From DASRTE01 sp035316885 (GTDB taxonomy: Bacteria > Actinomycetota > Actinomycetes > Jiangellales > Jiangellaceae), in contig DATHII010000071.1 in assembly GCA_035316885.1 (NCBI GenBank), forward strand, positions 1 to 29,585: a stretch of DNA of 29,585 nt. The letters run 5' to 3'. Below the pieces are notes generated by a model. That model ran no database searches, was not told where the DNA came from, and saw only the letters and a program-made list of their open reading frames with translations. The translations under genes were made by a program, and so were the position numbers. This document shows positions 21,224 to 29,489 of the stretch, piece by piece (the first letter of the stretch is position 1; each line of letters opens with the position of its first letter).

Positions 21224-23595
21224 CCGCCGTTGCGGAAGGGCGCGTCAACGAAGTCGGGCAGGCACGCCGGCGTCGTGAGGACGCGCACCTGATCACCGGA
21301 CAGACCCTGTGGACTGACAACGTCACGCTGCCGGGGATGCTGCACCTGGCGATCCTGCGCAGCCCGGTGGCGCACGCCACGATCACTAAGGTCGACGTCT
21401 CCGCGGCCCGCGAGCGGCCGGGTGTCGTCGCGGCGTTCAGCGGAGCCGACCTGGCGGGCGACTGGGGACCGCTGCCGATGGCCTGGACGGTGTCGGAGGA
21501 CCAGAAGTCCCCGCCACACTTCCCACTCACTGCCGACAAGGTGCGCTTCGTCGGCGACGGCGTTGCGGTCGTAGCCGCGACCAGCCGGGAAGGCGCCGTC
21601 GACGCGCTGGACGCGATCGACTTCGAGTTCGAAACCTTGCCGGCCGTGGTGGACATGGAGGCCGCCGTGGGCGAAGGTTCCGCGCTCGTGTACGACGACG
21701 TGCCCGCGAACCGCTGCTTCACCTGGCGGGAGAGCCATGGGGACTACGCCGCTGCCAAGGACCGCGCCGAGGTCGTCCTGAACCGCCGGTTCATCAACCA
21801 GCGGCTGATCCCGAGCGCAATGGAGCCCCGCTCGGTAGTCGTCCAGCCCAGCCCCGCCACCGGTGAGTACACGATGTGGTCGTCTACCCAGGTCCCACAT
21901 TTCGTTCAGATATTCATCTCGCTGACGGCCGGCGTCCCGCAGTCGAGCCTTCGGGTCATCGCGCCCGACGTTGGCGGCGGCTTCGGCTCCAAGCTCGACG
22001 TCTACGCCGAGGAGGCGATCGGGGTCGTCCTCGCCAAGAAGCTCGGTGTTCCGGTCAAGTGGACGGAGACCCGCAGCGAGAACTACCAGGTGACGATCCA
22101 CGGCCGCGATCTCATCCAGGATGCCGAGATCGCCGCGATGCGCGACGGCACCGTCCTCGGGCTCAAGGTCGACCTGACCGCCAACATGGGTGGCTACCTG
22201 CAGCTGCTCACCACGTGCATCCCGTTGCTCGGGCGGTACATGTACCCGGGAATCTACAAGTTCGAGGCGCACGATCTTTCCTGCACGGGCGTGTTCACCA
22301 ACACGACGCCCACCGACGCTTATCGGGGTGCTGGCCGGCCCGAGGCGACGTACGTCATCGAGCGGATAATGGACGAGCTCGCCTACGAGCTGAGCATGGA
22401 TCCACTCGGGCTGCGCCGAAAGAACTGGATCCAGCGCGACGAATTCCCGTACACGACCGTGTGCGGACTCGAATATGACTCGGGCGACTACGAGAAGGCG
22501 ACGGCCAGGGCAACCGAGCTGCTCGGCTACGACGAGTTGCGCCGCGAGCAGCAGGCGCGCCGGGACCGCAACGACCACGTGCAGATCGGCATCGGGGTCT
22601 CCACGTACACAGAGATGTGCGGCCTGGCGCCGTCGCGGTGGCTGGGCCAGAAGGGCTACATCGCAGGGGGCTGGGAGGCGGCGACCGTTCGCGTGTTGCC
22701 CCTCGGCAAGGTCGAGGTTGTCACCGGCACGTCACCGCACGGCCAAGGACATGAGACGACCTTTGCGCAGATCGCGGCCGACGCGCTCGGGGTCTCGTTC
22801 GACGATATCGTCGTCGTGCACGGCGACACCCGCACGGCGCCCCTGGGGCTGGATACCTACGGCTCCCGGTCGCTGGCAGTTGGCGGCATCGCCATCCTCA
22901 AGGCGTGCGAGAAGATCGTCGAGAAGGCCCGAGTGCTGGCGGCGCACCAACTCGAGTGCGACCCGTCCGACCTCGAGTTCTCAGCGGGCACGTTCGCCGT
23001 CAGGGGCTCACCCGACGCAGCGAAGACCATCCAGGAGCTGGCGTTCGCCTCGTTCGTGGCGCACGACCTGCCCGACGGCGCGAATCCGATCCTGACTGCC
23101 GACGCCGTGCTCGACCCGGAGACGTTCTCGTTCCCGCACGGCACGCACCTCGCCCACGTCGAGGTCGACACCGAGACCGGCGGGGTGGACCTCAAGAAGT
23201 ACGTGGCCGTCGACGATGTCGGGAAGGTCGTCAACCCGCTCGTGGTCGAGGGACAGGTCCACGGCGGCGTCGCGCAGGGCATCGCGCAGGCGTTGTTCGA
23301 GGAGGCCGTCTACGACGCCGAGGGCAACCTCGTCACCGGCACGATGGTCGACTACCTGGTCCCCAGCGCCGCCGACCTGCCGTCGTTCACTACCGACCGG
23401 ACCGAGACACCGTCGACGACGAACCCGCTGGGGGTGAAGGGTGTCGGCGAGGCCGGCACGATCGCGTCGACCCCGGCGGTCGTCAACGCCGTTGTCGACG
23501 CGTTGCGGCCGCGGGGCGTGAACGACGTGCAGATGCCGTGCACGCCGATGCACGTCTGGCAGGCGATGGAAGCCGCGAAGGGAGAGCCGCGATGA
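21220..23595 (+). CDS. coxL: Molybdopterin-binding large subunit, form II CoxL-like
   Basis: This 791-residue catalytic subunit binds the molybdopterin cofactor. Around residue 367 it has AYRGAGRPEATY, the signature of form II enzymes; form I CO dehydrogenases carry AYxCSFR, with the Cys that binds copper. The conserved active-site Glu is Glu744 in GVKGVGEAG. Other typical motifs are GGGFGSKLDVYAEE (molybdopterin binding) and, near residue 505, GTSPHGQGHET. The start overlaps coxS by ATGA. The true substrate is uncertain: form II enzymes have been called putative CO dehydrogenases, but several related proteins act on other carbon compounds. Without the Cys motif CO oxidation should not be assumed. 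Confidence 0.93.
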   Translation: MTAVAEGRVNEVGQARRRREDAHLITGQTLWTDNVTLPGMLHLAILRSPVAHATITKVDVSAARERPGVVAAFSGADLAGDWGPLPMAWTVSEDQKSPPHFPLTADKVRFVGDGVAVVAATSREGAVDALDAIDFEFETLPAVVDMEAAVGEGSALVYDDVPANRCFTWRESHGDYAAAKDRAEVVLNRRFINQRLIPSAMEPRSVVVQPSPATGEYTMWSSTQVPHFVQIFISLTAGVPQSSLRVIAPDVGGGFGSKLDVYAEEAIGVVLAKKLGVPVKWTETRSENYQVTIHGRDLIQDAEIAAMRDGTVLGLKVDLTANMGGYLQLLTTCIPLLGRYMYPGIYKFEAHDLSCTGVFTNTTPTDAYRGAGRPEATYVIERIMDELAYELSMDPLGLRRKNWIQRDEFPYTTVCGLEYDSGDYEKATARATELLGYDELRREQQARRDRNDHVQIGIGVSTYTEMCGLAPSRWLGQKGYIAGGWEAATVRVLPLGKVEVVTGTSPHGQGHETTFAQIAADALGVSFDDIVVVHGDTRTAPLGLDTYGSRSLAVGGIAILKACEKIVEKARVLAAHQLECDPSDLEFSAGTFAVRGSPDAAKTIQELAFASFVAHDLPDGANPILTADAVLDPETFSFPHGTHLAHVEVDTETGGVDLKKYVAVDDVGKVVNPLVVEGQVHGGVAQGIAQALFEEAVYDAEGNLVTGTMVDYLVPSAADLPSFTTDRTETPSTTNPLGVKGVGEAGTIASTPAVVNAVVDALRPRGVNDVQMPCTPMHVWQAMEAAKGEPR

Positions 23596-24449
23596 TCCCG
23601 GCGGAGTTCGACTACGTCCGCGCCGCCTCCGTCGACGACGCGATCGGTGCGTTGAGAGAGCACGGCGACGACGCCAAGGTGCTGGCCGGCGGACAGAGCC
23701 TGATCACGCTGCTCCGGATCCGGCTTGCCTACCCCGCGGTGCTCGTCGACGTCGGGCGGATCGAGGAGATGCGCGGTATCCGCGAGGACGGCGACCGGCT
23801 GGTCATCGGCGCGGCGACGACGCACGACGAGGTCCTGCGCGATCCGCTGGTCCGGACCCATTGCCCGGTCGTCGCCGAGGTCACGGAGACCGTCGCCGAT
23901 CCGGCGGTCCGCCACCGTGGAACGTTCGGCGGCTCCATCGCGCACGCCGATCCGGCCGGAGACCTGCCCGCGCTCGCGTTGGCGCTGGACGCCTCGATGG
24001 AGGTCGCCGGATCCGGTGGCCGGCGCTCGATCGCGGCCGGCGAGTTCTTCCTCGACTACCTCCAGACCGCCATACAGCCGGACGAGGTGCTGGTGTCGGT
24101 GTCGGTCCCGAAGCTGGGCGACGGGTGGGGGCACCGGTACGAGAAGTTCAACGTGGTCGCGCAGGCGTGGGCCCTGGTGGGCGCCGTTGCGGTCGTGCAG
24201 CGCTCGAACGGCGACATCGGCAATGCACGGGTCGGCCTGGTCAACATGGGACCGACACCCGTGCGGGCACGCGCGGTCGAACAGGCCATCGTGGGTTCGG
24301 CCGCGTCGGCGGAGGCCGTCGCGGCTGCCGCCCGCTCGGCCGGTGACGGCACCAGTCCGACCAGCGACCCGTACGCGTCGGCCGACTACCGGACCCACCT
24401 GGCTCAGGTACTCACCGGCCGGGCGCTTACAGCGGCAGCAGGGATCTGA
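23592..24449 (+). CDS. coxM: FAD-binding medium subunit (CoxM)
   Basis: This 285-residue subunit holds the FAD and passes electrons onwards to the respiratory chain. The two FAD motifs are AGGQS (residues 32-36) and TFGGS (111-115, in RGTFGGSIAHADPAGD). The C-terminal domain (about 180-285) has the usual CO dehydrogenase flavoprotein fold with VNMGPTPVRARAVEQA. The ATG overlaps the coxL stop by four bases (ATGA), so the two are translationally coupled. Length is normal for the family. It is followed by coxG after 4 bases. Confidence 0.93.
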   Translation: MIPAEFDYVRAASVDDAIGALREHGDDAKVLAGGQSLITLLRIRLAYPAVLVDVGRIEEMRGIREDGDRLVIGAATTHDEVLRDPLVRTHCPVVAEVTETVADPAVRHRGTFGGSIAHADPAGDLPALALALDASMEVAGSGGRRSIAAGEFFLDYLQTAIQPDEVLVSVSVPKLGDGWGHRYEKFNVVAQAWALVGAVAVVQRSNGDIGNARVGLVNMGPTPVRARAVEQAIVGSAASAEAVAAAARSAGDGTSPTSDPYASADYRTHLAQVLTGRALTAAAGI

Positions 24450-24453
24450 AGCC

Positions 24454-25131
24454 ATGCAGCTCGAGCACGAGTTCACCGTCCCCGTCCCGGTCGACCGCGC
24501 CTGGGAGGTCCTGCTCGACGTCGAGACGGTCGCGCCCTGCATGCCCGGCGCATCAATCGACACGGTCGACGGGGACTCGTTCACCGGCAAGGTCAAGGTC
24601 AAGGTCGGGCCGATCACGGTGGCCTACGCGGGCAACGCGTCCTTCCTCGAGAAGGACGCCAACGCCCACCGGGCCGTCGTCGAGGCCAAGGGCCGCGAAA
24701 CCCGTGGCTCCGGCACGGCCGCAGCCACCGTCACGGCCCAGATGACCGACGAGGGTGGCTCCACCCGGGTCAACGTCCTCACCGATCTGGCCATCACCGG
24801 CAAGCCGGCCCAGTTCGGTCGCGGCGTCATGAACGACGTCGGCAACAAGCTGATCGGCCAATTCGCCGACTGTCTGGCTTCGACGATCACCGAGGGCGGA
24901 GCGGCCGCATCGGGTGAGGAGGCGTCGGCTGCGTCCGCGTCGCCGGACGGCTCCCCTGCCCGAGCGGCGGCCGGTGCCACCGAGGGCGCGACGCAGGACC
25001 GCCCCACGCCCGAGGCGATCGATCTGCTCGACGTCGCAGGGGGATCGGTCGCAAAACGCCTCGCACCGGTCGCCGCACTGGTGGTGGTGATCGCCATCGT
25101 GTGGGCGCTGGTGCGTCGCCGCCGGCGTTAG
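24454..25131 (+). CDS. coxG: CoxG-like SRPBCC protein with membrane tether
   Basis: This 225-residue protein begins with an SRPBCC (START-like) lipid-binding fold of the CoxG family over about 1-145: MQLEHEFTVPVPVDRAWEVL, then the typical MPGASIDTVDGD and KVKVGPITVAYAG. A flexible Ala/Ser/Glu-rich linker (about 148-195) and a C-terminal membrane helix (about 201-219, VAALVVVIAIVWALV) follow, ending in RRRRR on the cytoplasmic side. CoxG anchors CO dehydrogenase to the cytoplasmic membrane in Oligotropha and binds quinone-type lipids in mycobacteria. The tail helix fits that role. The ATG is 4 bases after the coxM stop. No coxD, coxE or coxF assembly genes are adjacent. Confidence 0.9.
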   Translation: MQLEHEFTVPVPVDRAWEVLLDVETVAPCMPGASIDTVDGDSFTGKVKVKVGPITVAYAGNASFLEKDANAHRAVVEAKGRETRGSGTAAATVTAQMTDEGGSTRVNVLTDLAITGKPAQFGRGVMNDVGNKLIGQFADCLASTITEGGAAASGEEASAASASPDGSPARAAAGATEGATQDRPTPEAIDLLDVAGGSVAKRLAPVAALVVVIAIVWALVRRRRR

Positions 25132-25291
25132 CGCGAAGCTGGGTATCCGGAGAATCCTTCCCACCGCGGTTACGGACCAAGTGGTCATCGCCGCCTGGTG
25201 ATCGGGCGGACACTGGCGTGTCGCTGCGGACCCTCGTACCCTGGGCCGCTTGCATGGGGGAGCCTGTGGGCAGCCGAGAAGAAGAGGAATC

Positions 25292-25969
25292 GTGTACGTG
25301 CGGCACACCGTCTCCTCCGTCGTCATCGCTGCAACCGTGACCCTGGCCCTGGTCGGCTGCGACCCAGGAGCTTCCGACGACCTCGTCGTCGTCACCGAAT
25401 CCACCCAGGCGCCCTGGCCGTGGGAGACCTCGCCACCAACTCCCACCGCGACGCCGACCCCGACACCCACACCCACACCGACTCCGACCCCGACACCGAC
25501 GCCGTCACCGACGCCGTCACCGACGCCGACACCGACCCCCGAGCCGGAGCCTCCGCCACCCGACCCGCCGCCACCGCCGGCAGGCGGCCATACGCCGCTC
25601 GAGGCCAAGGTCGTCGAACTCACCAACGCCGAGCGGGCGGACGAGGGGTGCGACGCCCTACGCGTCGATGAGCGTCTGGTCGCTGCAGCCCAGGGGCACA
25701 GCGCCGACATGGCCGAGCGTGACTACTTCGACCACGACAGTCCGGAGGGCGATGGGCCGGGGGAGAGGACGGCCGCGCAGGGTTACGACTCGTGGTCGGG
25801 CGAGAACATCGCGATGGGCCAGCCGACGGCCGAGGCTGTCGTCGACGACTGGATGGACAGTCCGGGCCACCGTCGCAACATCCTGAACTGCGACTCGGTG
25901 GCCATCGGGGTCGGCGCCGTCGATTCCGATCGCGGCATCTACTGGACGCAGGTCTTCGGCTACGAGTGA
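25292..25969 (+). CDS. CAP/SCP-domain lipoprotein with Thr-Pro linker
   Basis: This 225-residue exported lipoprotein has a signal peptide ending in LALVGC, where Cys is residue 23 by this start. A linker of alternating Thr and Pro spans about residues 48-98 and should reach through the cell wall. The CAP (cysteine-rich secretory/PR-1) domain begins near 100: VVELTNAERADEGCDALRVD, then QGHSADMAERDYFDHDSPEG with the conserved His, then SGENIAMGQ with the conserved Glu, then WMDSPGHRRNILN with the second His. Two Cys (in EGCDAL and ILNCDS) probably form a disulfide. GTG 25292 or 25298 may be the start; AGAGGA lies 3 or 9 bases upstream. The role of bacterial CAP proteins is unclear. Confidence 0.88.
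   Translation: MYVRHTVSSVVIAATVTLALVGCDPGASDDLVVVTESTQAPWPWETSPPTPTATPTPTPTPTPTPTPTPTPSPTPSPTPTPTPEPEPPPPDPPPPPAGGHTPLEAKVVELTNAERADEGCDALRVDERLVAAAQGHSADMAERDYFDHDSPEGDGPGERTAAQGYDSWSGENIAMGQPTAEAVVDDWMDSPGHRRNILNCDSVAIGVGAVDSDRGIYWTQVFGYE
25441..25540 (+). repeat. Low-complexity ACC/CCG repeat coding the Thr-Pro linker
   Basis: The stretch is an imperfect array of short units such as CCGAC and CACC, translated as (Thr-Pro)n with a few Ser-Pro. It includes a doubled unit (CCGTCACCGACG, twice at 25502-25525). Such repeats vary in length by slippage, so linker length may differ between strains. Confidence 0.7.
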
Positions 25970-26095
25970 CGTCTCGGCCCGACGAACAGGACGGATTGAG
26001 CTCCGGGCGCTCGTGGCCCAGGTCAGCGCGAGCGGCGAGGCGAACCATCCTGTCGGTCGGGCCGTGCTAGCGCCCGCGTCGGGCCGCGAGCGCGC

Positions 26096-26725
26096 TCAGA
26101 CCTCGGCTGTGGTGCCGGGCGGGATCACGGTGACCGTGGTGCCGTCGAGGGCCAGGTTGTGGAAATGCCGGTAGGCCATGTCAGGCATGGAAAGGACGGC
26201 CTCGTGGATCGGTACGGCCACGCGTGGGGCCACCGTGCGCAGGTAGTCGATCGACTCCGCCAACTTGAGCCAAGGCGCCGCCGTCGGCAGCCCGAGGACG
26301 TCGACGGGAACGTCGGGAATGGTGAAGGAGTCACCCGGGTGGAAGAAACGCCCGCCCACCAGGTAGCCCACGTTGGGCACGAGTTGGATGTCCTCGTGGA
26401 TGCGCGCGTGGTGGACCCCGTAGGCGGAGATCTCGGTGCCGACGTCGAAATGGTCGCCCGCCCGGACGGCGCTCGTGGCGATGTCCTGCTCGGCGAGGAT
26501 CGCGGCCGTTGCTTCGTCGGTGTGCACGGTTGTTCCGGGGTTCCGTTCGAGCAGCGGCCGTAGCCGGTCCACGTCGACATGGTCGGGGTGCTGGTGTGTG
26601 ATGAGCACCGCGGTCAGGCCGGTGAGGTCCTCGAAGCCGTGGGAGTAGGTGCCGGGGTCCATGAGGATGCGCGCATCGCCGTCCTCGACGAGGACGCAGG
26701 CGTGCTCGTACTTCGTCAGCCGCAT
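26096..26725 (-). CDS. Metallo-beta-lactamase-fold hydrolase
   Basis: This 209-residue cytoplasmic protein has a UlaG-like metallo-beta-lactamase fold. The metal motif HQHPDH is at residues 44-49 (His44, His46, Asp48, His49). Other metal ligands are expected in VHHARIHED and in FFHPGDSF. The conserved opening MRLTKYEHACVLVE and LMDPG match the family of small MBL-fold hydrolases. The ATG at 26725 is chosen because GGTGAG is about 4 bases upstream and homologues begin MRLTKxxHACV; the open frame runs far upstream to 27820 but is a shadow of fetB. Its substrate is unknown. It is divergent from fetB, only 40 bases away. Confidence 0.88.
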   Translation of the reverse strand: MRLTKYEHACVLVEDGDARILMDPGTYSHGFEDLTGLTAVLITHQHPDHVDVDRLRPLLERNPGTTVHTDEATAAILAEQDIATSAVRAGDHFDVGTEISAYGVHHARIHEDIQLVPNVGYLVGGRFFHPGDSFTIPDVPVDVLGLPTAAPWLKLAESIDYLRTVAPRVAVPIHEAVLSMPDMAYRHFHNLALDGTTVTVIPPGTTAEV

Positions 26726-26754
26726 GGGCTCACCGTACGACGGCTGCCGTTTTC

Positions 26755-26760
26755 TAGACT
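26755..26760 (+). promoter_or_regulatory. -10 box for fetB, probably leaderless
   Basis: TAGACT ends 5 bases before the GTG of fetB, so transcription should begin at or next to that start codon. No ribosome site is visible upstream, which fits a leaderless mRNA. A clear -35 is not seen; the region also contains the start of the divergent hydrolase gene. Confidence 0.5.
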
Positions 26761-26765
26761 GCACC

Positions 26766-27527
26766 GTGTCGTCGACTCTGCTTCCCACCGGATTAGGCCT
26801 CGGCGTTGCGATGGTGGTGCTCGTCGGCGTGGCCGTCGTCACTGCATGGGTCGGCCGGCTGGGGCGGTCGTGGTCGGCCTTGACAGCCTCGGTGCGAGCA
26901 GTCATCCAACTCGCCGTCGTCGCGCTGGTTCTCGCCGCGGTGGTGGACTCGTGGTCGTTGACTGCGGGGTTCGTCATCGTCATGTATGCGGCCGCGTCGG
27001 TGACGGCCGGTCGACGGATGACCCGGAGCCGGGAGGCATCGTGGGCGGCTGTGCCGGTGGTGGCCAGCACGCTGCCCGTGCTGGTCGTCCTCCTCGTGAC
27101 CGGTGTGCTGCCTGCGCGGGCGTTGGCGGTGATTCCCGTGGCCGGGATCCTCATCGGCGGCGCGATGACGGCAACCGCGCTGGCCGGACGGCGTGCGCTG
27201 GACGACCTGCGCGTGCGTCGTGGTGAGGTGGAGGCGGCGCTGTCGTTGGGGCTTCTTCCCCGGGACGCGGCGCTGGAGATCTGCCGTCCGGCGGCCTCGA
27301 GCGCTCTCGTCCCGGTGACGGACCAGACGCGGACCGTGGGCCTCGTGACGCTGCCGGGCGCCTTCGTAGGGATGCTGCTCGGCGGTGCATCTCCAGTGCA
27401 GGCGGGCGCCGTCCAACTGTTCGTGCTGGTAGCGCTGTTGGCCGTGGAGACCGTCGCCGTCGTCGTCACCCTCGAGCTCGTCGCGCGCGGACTGCTGGCG
27501 CGACGTGGCCCTCTTGCTGGCTCGTAG
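26766..27527 (+). CDS. fetB: FetB/UPF0014-family ABC permease
   Basis: This 253-residue integral membrane protein has about seven hydrophobic segments. The family signature is at about residues 178-203: ALVPVTDQTRTVGLVTLPG and then GMLLGGASPVQAG. In E. coli, FetB forms an iron exporter with the ATPase FetA and helps resist oxidative stress. There is no FetA gene beside it, so the ATPase must be elsewhere or the family member works differently. The GTG at 26766 was chosen because a -10 box sits just before it; the frame extends upstream to 26649 but overlaps the divergent gene. The symbol is by family only; metal specificity is not shown. Confidence 0.85.
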   Translation: MSSTLLPTGLGLGVAMVVLVGVAVVTAWVGRLGRSWSALTASVRAVIQLAVVALVLAAVVDSWSLTAGFVIVMYAAASVTAGRRMTRSREASWAAVPVVASTLPVLVVLLVTGVLPARALAVIPVAGILIGGAMTATALAGRRALDDLRVRRGEVEAALSLGLLPRDAALEICRPAASSALVPVTDQTRTVGLVTLPGAFVGMLLGGASPVQAGAVQLFVLVALLAVETVAVVVTLELVARGLLARRGPLAGS

Positions 27528-27559
27528 CGGTCCGGGAACGGCTTCCTACAGACGCGGCC

Positions 27560-27579
27560 GGCGGGATAGCGTCCCCGCC
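27560..27579 (+). terminator. Hairpin after fetB
   Basis: GGCGGG and CCCGCC pair around an 8-base loop about 33 bases after the fetB stop. It has no T-run. It lies in the gap before the M28 peptidase gene and may also act as a leader structure there. Confidence 0.4.
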
Positions 27580-27629
27580 ATACCTCCGAATCCGGGGGAT
27601 AGGGAGTTTCTGTCCAGGAGGAGCAGGGG

Positions 27630-29237
27630 ATGACCGTTCGATCAATTCGACGATCCGTCGCGGCTGTAGCCGCAGGTGTGCTCGTCGGCACTGCGTTGCT
27701 CGCCGTGCCCGCAGTCGCGGCGCCGCCCGACGAGGACCCGTTGTCGGAGTTCACCAACGGAGTGAAGCTCAAGAATTTGCTCAAGCACATCGAGGGTCTG
27801 CAACGGGCGAGCGACCTCAACGGCGGAAACCGTGCCAGCGGACTGCCCGGCTACGACGCGTCGGTCGACTACGTCGTCGACAAGCTGACGGAGGCCGGTT
27901 ACACGCCGGTTGTGCAGGAGTTCGAGTTCGACTACTTCGAGGAGAACTCCGAGATCGAGCGCATCTCCCCGTCTCCGACGACGTACGTCAACGGCGTGGA
28001 CTTCCTCCGCAACCAGTTCGACTCCGGCACCCCCGAGGGTGAAGCCACCGGAGCACTCTTCCTGGCCGATCTTCGGCTGGACGCTCCGACCCTGCCGCCG
28101 AACACCTCGAACAGTGGATGCGAGGCCAGTGACTTCGCAGGCATGGTGGCCGGTTCGGTCGCCCTCGTCCAGCGGGGCACGTGTGGCTTCGCCCTCAAGG
28201 CACTCAACGCGCAGGCTGCCGGTGCCGCGGCGGTGATCGTCATGAACGAGGGTCAGGCTGGCCGAACCGGGCTGCTCAACATGATCGGCGACGCCACCGG
28301 CCTCACCATCCCGGCCGTCTTCACCACCTTCGACGCCGGTGCGGATCTGGCTTCGACACCGGGCGCGACGGTCCGGGTCAAGGTCGAGTTCACGGCCGAG
28401 GTTCGTCCCTCCTACAACGTCTTCGCCGAGTCCAAGCGCGGCGACGACTCCAACGTCGTCATGGTCGGCGCGCACCTTGACAGCGTCCAGGACGGCGCTG
28501 GCATCAATGACAACGGCAGCGGCAGCGCCGCGCTGCTCGAGGTCGCGATCCAGCTCACCAAGGAGAAGCCGACGAACACCGTCCGCTTCGCCTGGTGGGG
28601 CGCCGAGGAGTCCGGTCTGCTGGGCTCGGAGCACTATGTCGCCAACCTCACGCCGGAGGAGAGGGAAGCCATCGCGCTGTACCTCAACTTCGACATGATC
28701 GGCTCGCCCAACTTCATGTTCGGCGTCTACGACGGCGACAACAGCAGTGGCACGGCGTCGCCCGGGTTCATCCCGCCCGGCTCCGCCGAGATCGAAGACG
28801 TCTTCGAGAGCTTTTTCGCCGACCGCGGGCTCGCGTTCAACGACACCGAGTTCTCCGGCCGCTCTGACTACGGGCCGTTCATCGCGGTGGGTATCCCTGC
28901 CGGCGGTCTGTTCACCGGAGCAGAGGGCGTGAAGACCGCGGCGCAGGCCGAGGCCTACGGCGGTGTCGCGGGCGCGGCCTACGACCCGTGTTACCACCTG
29001 TTCTGCGACAACCTGCGTGGTGACGGCCAGGACGAGGCGCTGTACGACGCTCTGCGTGAGGATTACGAGCTGGTCGGGAACGTCAACACGTTCGCGTTCG
29101 ACGTCAACGCCGACGCGGTGGCCACAGCGGTGCTCACGTTCGCGTTCGACACGTCGGCCCTGCCCGCTGCTGCGGCGCTGGCGCCGACCCAGCCTCGCAT
29201 CGCGGCGCACAGCGACGAGTCCAGGGCAGCTGCCTGA
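27630..29237 (+). CDS. Secreted M28 aminopeptidase with PA domain
   Basis: This 535-residue protein is exported: MTVRSIRRSV begins a signal peptide cleaved near AVA-A (about residue 31), leaving a soluble enzyme. An N-terminal M28 part precedes a protease-associated (PA) domain (about 135-255, with VALVQRGTCGFALKALNAQA). The peptidase domain resumes near 260 with NVFAES. Zinc ligands are visible: His282 (VGAHLDSV), Asp294 (INDNGSG), Glu327 next to catalytic Glu326 (AWWGAEESGLLGS), Asp355 (LNFDMIG) and His456 (DPCYHLFCD). The last 50 residues are a Pro/Ala-rich tail. AGGAGG lies 8 bases before the ATG. It probably removes N-terminal amino acids from peptides outside the cell. A strong hairpin terminator follows. 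Confidence 0.93.
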   Translation: MTVRSIRRSVAAVAAGVLVGTALLAVPAVAAPPDEDPLSEFTNGVKLKNLLKHIEGLQRASDLNGGNRASGLPGYDASVDYVVDKLTEAGYTPVVQEFEFDYFEENSEIERISPSPTTYVNGVDFLRNQFDSGTPEGEATGALFLADLRLDAPTLPPNTSNSGCEASDFAGMVAGSVALVQRGTCGFALKALNAQAAGAAAVIVMNEGQAGRTGLLNMIGDATGLTIPAVFTTFDAGADLASTPGATVRVKVEFTAEVRPSYNVFAESKRGDDSNVVMVGAHLDSVQDGAGINDNGSGSAALLEVAIQLTKEKPTNTVRFAWWGAEESGLLGSEHYVANLTPEEREAIALYLNFDMIGSPNFMFGVYDGDNSSGTASPGFIPPGSAEIEDVFESFFADRGLAFNDTEFSGRSDYGPFIAVGIPAGGLFTGAEGVKTAAQAEAYGGVAGAAYDPCYHLFCDNLRGDGQDEALYDALREDYELVGNVNTFAFDVNADAVATAVLTFAFDTSALPAAAALAPTQPRIAAHSDESRAAA

Positions 29238-29254
29238 CCCGGACGGCAGCCCAT

Positions 29255-29294
29255 GGTGGGGCGCCGTCGGCCAGTCGGCCGGCCGCGCCCCACC
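29255..29294 (+). terminator. Terminator after the M28 peptidase
   Basis: Ten-base arms GGTGGGGCGC (29255-29264) and GCGCCCCACC (29285-29294) pair perfectly around a 20-base loop that can itself fold (CGGCC/GGCCG). It lies 17 bases after the stop. No T-run follows, but the stem is strong. Confidence 0.7.
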
Positions 29295-29413
29295 GTCTTC
29301 GCGCCTGGTCCGTCGCCGAAACATGGCCATGGTCGGTCGCGGATAGGCTGGCCCGTGGCGGTGATCCGCATAACTATCTTGCGGCGGCGCGGATCTCGGC
29401 GAAGCGTGCTCCT

Positions 29414-29489
29414 GGGCCTCTAGCTCAATTGGCAGAGCAGCGGACTTTTAATCCGCGGGTTGTCGGTTCGAGTCCGACGGGGCCCACCA
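29414..29489 (+). tRNA. tRNA-Lys (TTT)
   Basis: A plus-strand cloverleaf of 73 bases plus encoded CCA (29487-29489). The acceptor stem is GGGCCTC/GGGGCCC with a T-G pair, discriminator A. The anticodon loop is CTTTTAA, giving TTT. The T-loop is TTCGAGT. After the tRNA about 95 bases remain to the window end without a recognisable gene. Confidence 0.96.

Noticed and set aside
25132..25291. Possible ydaO-type (c-di-AMP) riboswitch upstream of the CAP lipoprotein gene
   Set aside because: Some G-rich segments look suggestive, but I could not assemble the conserved core. Only a small GACCA/TGGTC palindrome is clear.
26726..27820. Upstream extension of the metallo-beta-lactamase-fold ORF to 27820
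   Set aside because: The extra 365 codons are Thr/Arg/Ser-rich antisense to fetB; homologues start at the ATG at 26725.
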